Shown here: one piece after another, positions 57,766 through 64,000 of the stretch
Layout: every line of letters begins with the position of its first letter
Numbering within the stretch: position 1 is the stretch's first letter
Assembly: GCA_963576725.1 (NCBI GenBank)
Contig: OY755241.1
Location: 26,278,853 to 26,342,852 of the forward strand
DNA from: Azorinus chamasolen
Taxonomy: Eukaryota; Mollusca; Bivalvia; Cardiida; Solecurtidae
DNA length: 64,000 bases
Direction: 5' to 3'
Notes under the pieces: generated by a model
Seen by the model: the letters and a program-made list of their open reading frames with translations, nothing else
What the model was told of the DNA's origin: nothing
Database searches by the model: none
Program-made: the position numbers and the translations under genes

Positions 57766-58950
57766 ATTTATCAGGTGGGGGGTCGCCTTCTTCTTCTTTA
57801 AGTATAATTTCCTCCGCTGCTTGGAGTACCGCTCATATGAGCGTAAAAACTGATTGTGAGATTAAGCTATAATAAGATGTGGTAATTTGTTAAAATAATA
57901 TTTACAAGTAAGACTTGGTCGATCATCAGACCATAGCAAAGTACTTAACAACTAAAATAAAAATAAAAATAAAATAAAAAGAGCTGCTCACAGTACAGCA
58001 GCATAAAATGTATTTGTTGTTAAGACTAAAAGATATAGTCATTTAAAATAACTAAAAACACGTAATTAAATAATTAAAAAACATGATGTGTTTAAAAGTA
58101 ATATTTCCAAGTGGAACTAATTGATCCAAGTGGAACACCAAAATTTTTGAGTATTTCAAGGTCAACAGAGTGACCCCCCACCACTTTTCGAAACAGATAC
58201 ATGACCCCCCCCCCCATAAGATTGAAAAAATAAACGATGACCCCCCCAATTAATAATGAGGATATAAACATCTTGTGATTAAGTGTTCAGCTACAGGACC
58301 ATTGGTACTATTTTTGAGACGTGAAAGGACGTATAATCTCCTACCATTCATCCTTGCATTAACCTTCATTGTATATAATAGTAAAACCCAAAATTTAAAG
58401 AGACCTAAGTATTGTTATCATTTTGGTACTTAACTTTGCATGTGAAAACACAATAAGACAAATTCACATAAAAAGTCTCAGACGCTTTAAAAGTGTTTTT
58501 TCTTGCTTTTCAAAACATGTCACTTACGCCCTTAATACTTCTACGCCCTCAACTTGTTATAATGTTATAGATGAAACTGTACATCATATGGATAGTAAAT
58601 AATGACACTGCCAGAAAGGTTCCATCTCACAGCCGGTATGGTCCTCGGCAAGGCACAAGGCAGACATGACAGTGGTTTGGAGATTAATAAAATGTAACCA
58701 AATAATAATGATGTGAAACTGTTAACTCGAGTATCAATACTGATAATTTGTATTTTGCATAATTTCCTTCAGGAGTTGCACAGGCGAAAAATCGACCTTA
58801 AAACCGTCATTTCATTTTGTATCTTTTTGTTCTTTTGTGATATATGACCCCCCCTAAAATATAAAAAATAACTAAGTGGCCCCCCCCAATATATCTGGAT
58901 TTTAATCGATGACCCCCCCTAAAATTTGACGACCCCCCCACCTGATAAAT
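57766..58950. mobile_element. 1.2-kb element with C-rich inverted ends
   Basis: atttatcaggtggggggtcg at 57766 is mirrored at 58930-58950 with one extra C. Several runs of 6-11 C (gacccccc) lie near both ends. No target duplication and no frame. A non-autonomous DNA element is likely but unproven. Confidence 0.5.
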
Positions 58951-59988
58951 AATGACTGGGCCCTAAATTGACCCTATGTTGAGGCCTGTAACTCAAAAAC
59001 TATAAGAGATAAACATATAAAACTATATATATTTGGAATCGTCTCACCGAAATCTACAAAATGAACCCATAAAAGTTCATGTACGAGCTAAAGGTCGTAA
59101 GTTCGCCGTATTTTGCTAGTTTTTCTCCAATAAAATTACCATAGCACAATATATTTTAAATTTTATCCTTTTATCGAGGACCTTAGTTCCTCCTTCAAAG
59201 AATCTATATGCAAAATTGCATATGGATGTTTTTATTTTTGCACACTACACTTGGGAACGTGATCCCTCGAGGGGAGAATTTTGATTGTTCACAGTTCCTA
59301 AATTCGCCACCCTTAATTCATTGCTTAAAATATTTTCTAGCCGACATTTATGGATATATCTTATTAGCTAATTGTCTGAAAGATGAAAATGGATGAAAAT
59401 GGATGAAAGATGAAAATGGTCTTTTATCTTTAATTTTGAAATGGTATAAGTGCTTAATACCGCGAAAACCGTGTGATCCATCATACTGGTTGTGAAAATT
59501 GAATGTCATCTTCTGCAATTTTGAATATGGAAAACATACATAAAATAGCACCTTACGCACACCACATTAATTTTGTATCTTGATGATATATAAAATTATG
59601 AGGAATTAATTAAAATATGTATGCAAAACATGAGCCCGCCAAAACCGTCGTTTTTGCAATAATTTGGCCTTTTGTCTTGGTACCCCCTGTTAAATCGGAT
59701 TTTTCGAAAATATTTTAGTCGGAAAAAAAATCTGCCATAAAATTCCCGATTATGAATATTGATCACTCGTATTATTTTTTTTAAAATATGATGATATATG
59801 ATAATTCGCCAAGATATTAGGGCAAACACCCTTCCGGTTTGGTCACTTTCTGGACTTTAATCAATGTCAATGCACCAGTCCCCAAACCCCTACCTCCACC
59901 TCTACCACTCCCCCACCCCAGGTCTTGTAACCAGGTGACGCATCAATAAAATTTCTGTAAATCTTACAATTTCCGTTATCTTCCACAG
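58951..59988. other. Gene Y intron 1, no element recognised
   Basis: AT-rich. A short tandem gatgaaaatg motif at 59383-59416. No coding frame of interest. Confidence 0.45.
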
Positions 59989-60177
59989 ATTCTTGCCCAA
60001 TTTTGAAGGTGGAATATTCCAACAGTACACAAAGCTCTAGAGCCCTCAAAATGGTCCGAAAAATGGGCAGCGTGGATACCACCAAATTCGATGCTGTGAT
60101 GGACACCCTGACATGGAACCCTGGGCCTGCAAGTCAATACTGGAGTGGAAAGTGGATGACAACCACTAACCCAAAAG
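59989..60177 (+). CDS. Gene Y exon 2
   Basis: 189 bp, phase 1-1, acceptor gttatcttccacag and donor aaaag|gtaggt. It encodes SCPILKVEYSNSTQSSRALK...KFDAVMDTLTWNPGPA...YWSGKW. The exon fits exon 1 and the terminal exon in phase. Its last ~25 bp and the donor merge into a tRNA-like SINE (B-box at ~60187), so the splice site may have come from the SINE. Confidence 0.5.
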
Positions 60178-60300
60178 GTAGGTCGTGTGTTCGACTCCCG
60201 ACTTGTGCCCCTGGGCAAGGCACTTTAACATACTCCGTCATAGGATGAAACCAAGCAACTGGCTCACAAAAATCAATTAAAAATATTGAAACCCTTTCAT
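60150..60300 (+). repeat. tRNA-derived SINE fragment
   Basis: gtcgtgtgttcgactcccga contains a B-box-like core (GTTCGACTCC), and cttgtgcccctgggcaaggc follows, a module I recall from many metazoan SINEs. Confidence 0.55.
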
Positions 60301-60327
60301 ACCTTTAACAAAATAGTAACAACATTA

Positions 60328-60643
60328 GGCCAACATTTTTTTATTATCTGGTTTACGAAAATCCCGACCCTATTTTTCTGAAAATTAAATAAAAATAAAA
60401 TTGATTCTGTTCAGTTCCGACCTGATGTTTTTTTAACGAAATCCAAATAAAATGTATAAAAAATCATCTTTTTCTCAGTTTCAGAGTGATTAACATTTAC
60501 GAAAATAAAAAAAAGTGATTAATGCCAATTTTATTTTGTCGACTGGAACATTTCATTAATTTTAATTTCATTTTTATTTCGACCCCCCGACCCAATTTTT
60601 TTAGAAAAAATTTCGTAAACCAGATAATAAAAAAATGTTGGCC
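60328..60643. mobile_element. 316-bp Harbinger/Tourist-type MITE, TTA target duplication
   Basis: Ends GGCCAACATTTTTTTATTAT... match inverted over ~33 bp; flanked by tta at 60325-60327 and 60644-60646. GGCC starts and 3-bp TTA/TAA duplications are the signature of PIF/Harbinger elements. No transposase. Confidence 0.8.
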
Positions 60644-60646
60644 TTA

Positions 60647-61555
60647 GTAACATATATACAAGTATACTTATGAGGAATGGAATACGAAATGTTGTCTCCT
60701 GATATGTCAACCTTTATACAAAGTTTTTATACTGTGGTTTCACTTATTTTTGTAGTTTGAGGAAAAAAGTACAAGTTCATGAATACTTAAATTTGTGGAT
60801 AGTTAGGTTAGGGAGTTTAATGTAATGTTAAATTTCCTTGTTAGTCTTGTACCTCATATAAAAGCTTTGAATTCAAATATTTTTTTCTGAAATTAATAAC
60901 ATTTTTCTTGCTTTTCAGTAATACTGTCAGTTCATGGATTCTTATATTCATGGTTTAGTAGTCAAAATGATTTATGAAAAATAGTGAAACCACAGTTGTA
61001 CAATGTGAACGACTTACACTTTTGGTGCCAAATAAACAGTTTCGCAAAAAGATAAAATCACCCTAGACATATGATAGGCCTCTACATGCATTCAAAAATG
61101 TAATTATGTTCTTCAATCTTTATTTTGTGCCATGCTACTTTTGGTTTTGAAAATCCATTTTGTTTTTCATGTTGTTTTACATCATAACAACCATTCACAA
61201 AGATTGTGTTTGAATGTTTTTGTATGCAATATTCAAGGTTGCTGTAATCGTTAATAATTAGTGTTAGGATATTGTGTTTCGCCGAAATGTATCTACTTAA
61301 AGACACTTCAACCTTTCCATGTACATTTTAGATGCAAATCATTTGGCCTTGTTCAGGGTTAATGTTCAGTTTTTGTAGTGTTTAGCAATCACATAGAAAT
61401 TCTGGGTTTTACTGTGTGTATATTTGTGTTTTCTAAGTGCTTCACACTAGCTGCCTTCAGACTTGATTTAAATACCATTATTTTTCCCTAATACATGCTA
61501 ATTTAAAACAAGTTGAAAGCTAATAATCAGAACAAATGATTTCAGGTTTTTTCTC
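60647..61555. other. Gene Y intron 2, no element recognised
   Basis: AT-rich; an inverted match actgtggtttcact (60732) / agtgaaaccacagt (60983) may mark a further short element of ~265 bp. No coding frame. Confidence 0.45.
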
Positions 61556-61987
61556 TGCAATCGTTACAATTTCAAGTCTTGCATTTATAATATTACCTAA
61601 CTTTAAGGTATTCTCCTCCATGGTTGAAAGACTAGAGGCTCTCGAGAGCCTGGGAAGCTCACATGGCAGACCAGCATTACATGGCAGACCAGCATTCTGC
61701 TGTGATAGCTGTTGTAAAATTGTGTATATAATGCGGTAATAAATCGTGCTAGAAATTATTAGCTCACATGGTTTGTGAATTATCACAAACCATGTGAGCT
61801 AATAATTTCTAGCACGATTTATTACCGCATTATATACACAATTTTACAACAGCTATCACAGCAGAATGCTGGTCTGCCATGTGAGCTTCCCAGGCTCTCG
61901 AGAGCCTCTAGTCTTTCAACCATGGAGGAGAATACCTTAAAGTTAGGTAATATTATAAATGCAAGACTTGAAATTGTAACGATTGCA
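61556..61987. repeat. 432-bp near-perfect palindrome
   Basis: Left arm 61556-61778 and right arm 61783-61987 are complementary end to end around a 4-bp loop (atta). The left arm is 18 bp longer because catggcagaccagcatta is duplicated in it. No target duplication noted. It lies in gene Y intron 2. Confidence 0.95.
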
Positions 61988-62227
61988 TACTAAAAGTATA
62001 TATAAATATAAGTCTTTGCAAAATATAGGCTTTATATATTTTAAAATCTTTTAAGACTTTTAGAAAATCATTATATTGATTTTTTCACTAATTCATATAA
62101 CTTATCAGTTCTTTTGTTGTGTACGTCACTTAAATTGATAAAAAGGCTAAATCAAGGGAGATAATTACAGAGGCATGTGCTGTACATCTCTATATAGATA
62201 ACAATTTGTTTGAATAATCAATAGGCA

Positions 62228-62880
62228 AAGAAAGGGCCATACCTCCTACAAAGGTGAATCAATTTTCATGAAACTTTGCATACAGATAAAGCTTATGGTA
62301 CTGAACATTTTTGCTTTTTACATAAATTATCTATCTCTAATAGTTTTCATGATACAAAACTAAGAATTACCAAATTTCTTAATTTCGATCACATAATACA
62401 CAAAGAATGTGCCATAACTCCTACATGGGTAAATGGATTTTCATGAAAATTTGCATGCAGGTAGAGCTCATTGTACTGAACATTTTTGCTATTTACATAG
62501 ATTATCTATCTCTTATAGTTTTCATGATATGACACTAAGAATTACCAAATTACCCAATTTCGGTTACATAATACACAAAGAATGTGCCATAACTCCTACA
62601 TGTGTGAATCAAATTTCATGAAACTTTGCATGCAGGTAGAGCTCATATTACTGAACATTTTTGCTTCTTACATAGATTATCTATCTCTTATAGTTTTCAT
62701 GATACAACCCTGAGAAGTCAAAAATTGTCAATTTCGGTTAAAAAATAGACAAAGAAAGGGCAATAACTCCTACATAAGATATTGGATTTTCTTGAAATTT
62801 TCAGAATAAGTAGAACTTTACAAAAGCTTCATTTTCAGGTAACGGCTTTTTCTGTATCATGTATACTTTTAAAAATATAG
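62228..62880 (+). repeat. 175-bp tandem repeat (about 3.7 copies)
   Basis: gccataactcctacatg recurs at ~62236, 62411, 62586 and 62760; each unit has tttcatgaaactttgcatgc, ctgaacatttttgct and atagttttcatgatac. The last copy is the most diverged. Confidence 0.9.
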
Positions 62881-63209
62881 CACAAAAATGAATGAAAAAA
62901 AGTGCAAAACCCCCCTATTCTATTTATAGTAACAGCGGCAATGTACATTCACAGATTGTTACATAATTCACAAACCGATTAAAGTTCGGCGATTTCAGAC
63001 GTTAAACATTTACATTAAAATTGCAATGGAAGTCTCGAGAATTACGTCACAGGGGCAAAGTGAAACTATGCTGGGCCACCAGGTGTAACCTTTCAGTTTA
63101 GCCCACTCAATGTCACAGACTGTGTGGCAGTAATTTTCATTTCATGGATTGAACTGCATGGTTTAGTATGCAAGTTAATCTGATGACCATGTATTTTTTT
63201 TAATTGCAG

Positions 63210-63907
63210 ACTGGCCAGAATCATGCCAGAGGTTTCTTCTCGAAGCGTTCGATGAAAATTTTGCCAACAGCCCTGGCAGGAACGGCCTTCATGCCCTGCT
63301 GACATCTTCTGCCTTAACAATATACAATATTGGAGGTGGGAGTAGAAAAAACAAAAAACTTGGACGATTAGGCATTCAATACAATTACTATAATTCAGAG
63401 AATGTAAGATTAGAGAAGATAGATCTCGAAGAGAGTACATCGGAATCCTCGCCAGAGAAATCCTTATCCTCGTCAGAGAAATCCTCGCCAGAGAAATCCT
63501 CTCCAGAGAAATCGACTGACTCCAGTACTTCTAGTACTACTACTGAATATGACGCGACTCATACACCTGTAGTAGATTGTTTGGTCACAGGGCCGGACAC
63601 CTCCATCCTTGTGGGGTCATTGAAATCAGGGCCCTTACGCCCTGAGCATCTGGAACAGCTCAGACTGGAGCTGTTGTCTCAAATATCACTTGATGCTCGT
63701 CAATGCAGAGTGGCTGGTGTTTTAATGTGCGAACTGGAAGCCAATCTCTTTATAGCTGCCAAGGATCCGGGCGCAATAAACATAACACACATGAGCAGTT
63801 ACAAATTTACCAACGGCAACCACACGGTGGTGTTTTCCCAATTCTTGACAGATCTGGTAAATCTAGTCAAAGCATGCGAGACCCAGCAGGATTTTCCGTT
63901 GGAGTGA
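63210..63907 (+). CDS. Gene Y terminal exon: paralog of gene X
   Basis: 231 residues and TGA after acceptor tttttttaattgcag; phase 1 as required by exon 2. The start WPESCQRFLLEAFDENFANS continues with PGRNGLHALL and IGGGSRKNKKLGR, matching NARGRAMVSSL and MGGGATNDPAVRK of gene X at the same distance from an intron in the same phase. A Ser/Glu/Lys/Pro linker with SSPEKS repeats follows, then VGSLKSGPLRPEHLEQLRLELL and hydrophobic strands (VAGVLMCELEANLFIA), matching VSVKSGHYL...QLKYELL in gene X. The C-part has the K-S-G...QL pattern of nuclease-like folds but Ser in place of the acidic residue. With exons 1 and 2 the model is 367 residues. Role unknown. Confidence 0.6.
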
Positions 63908-64000
63908 CCAAATAATTTCTAGCATTTCGATAACCCTATTAACCTCTGGGCTATAACAGAATCAGCAATCAGCTCTGTACATTGGTCATGTTTAAGTTTG
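63908..64000. other. 3' flank of gene Y to window edge
   Basis: 93 bp after the stop; no aataaa seen within the window. Confidence 0.5.

Noticed and set aside
61520..61993. Exon encoding RLSRASSLSTMEENTLKLG in the palindrome
   Set aside because: The frame exists in both arms only because of the inversion; no splice sites in suitable phase for gene Y were found.

Overview
Eukaryotic, almost certainly metazoan DNA, most likely from a bivalve mollusc. The reasons are the retroelement and short dispersed repeat families, very long AT-rich non-coding stretches, and short exons with GT-AG borders. The species cannot be fixed from the sequence. Most of the window is repeat.

Layout. 1-1467: 5'-truncated Jockey-type non-LTR retrotransposon on the minus strand, running off the left edge with an open endonuclease frame. 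1921-2283: short dispersed repeat. 3037-6715 and 12078-15215: one array of a 133-bp satellite (SatA), split by a nearly complete APE-type non-LTR retrotransposon (6716-12077) whose ORF1 carries a 2A-like peptide motif. 15216-23187: a 102-bp satellite (SatB) in three blocks of alternating orientation. 23548-26249: 3' exons of an unrecognised minus-strand gene (gene X). 26367-33929: MITE-like elements, hairpins, minisatellites and a LINE remnant; 27811-33929 is bounded by ~0.6-kb inverted arms built of tandem repeats. 33930-46890: 13 kb of SatA with two orientation switches and a 2,052-bp tandem duplication. 46942-49445: dispersed repeats and a reverse-transcriptase fragment. 49996-50878: two short protein-like fragments. 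51379-55915: a minus-strand gene with a PWWP-like N-terminus and a tail encoded by tandemly duplicated phase-0 exon cassettes; each cassette intron carries a piece of SatA. 56353-63907: a plus-strand gene (gene Y), head-to-head with the PWWP-like gene and paralogous to gene X, with introns full of MITEs, a ~430-bp palindrome and a 175-bp tandem repeat.

Best leads: (i) the retrotransposon whose two ORFs share a frame, are separated by one UAG and include a 2A-like motif; (ii) the PWWP-like gene whose exon-duplication units contain seed-sized pieces of the neighbouring satellite; (iii) genes X and Y, two members of a family I do not recognise, sharing an intron position and a C-terminal domain with a nuclease-like pattern. 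Gene models are inferred from splice signals and reading phase only; no transcript or database evidence was available.
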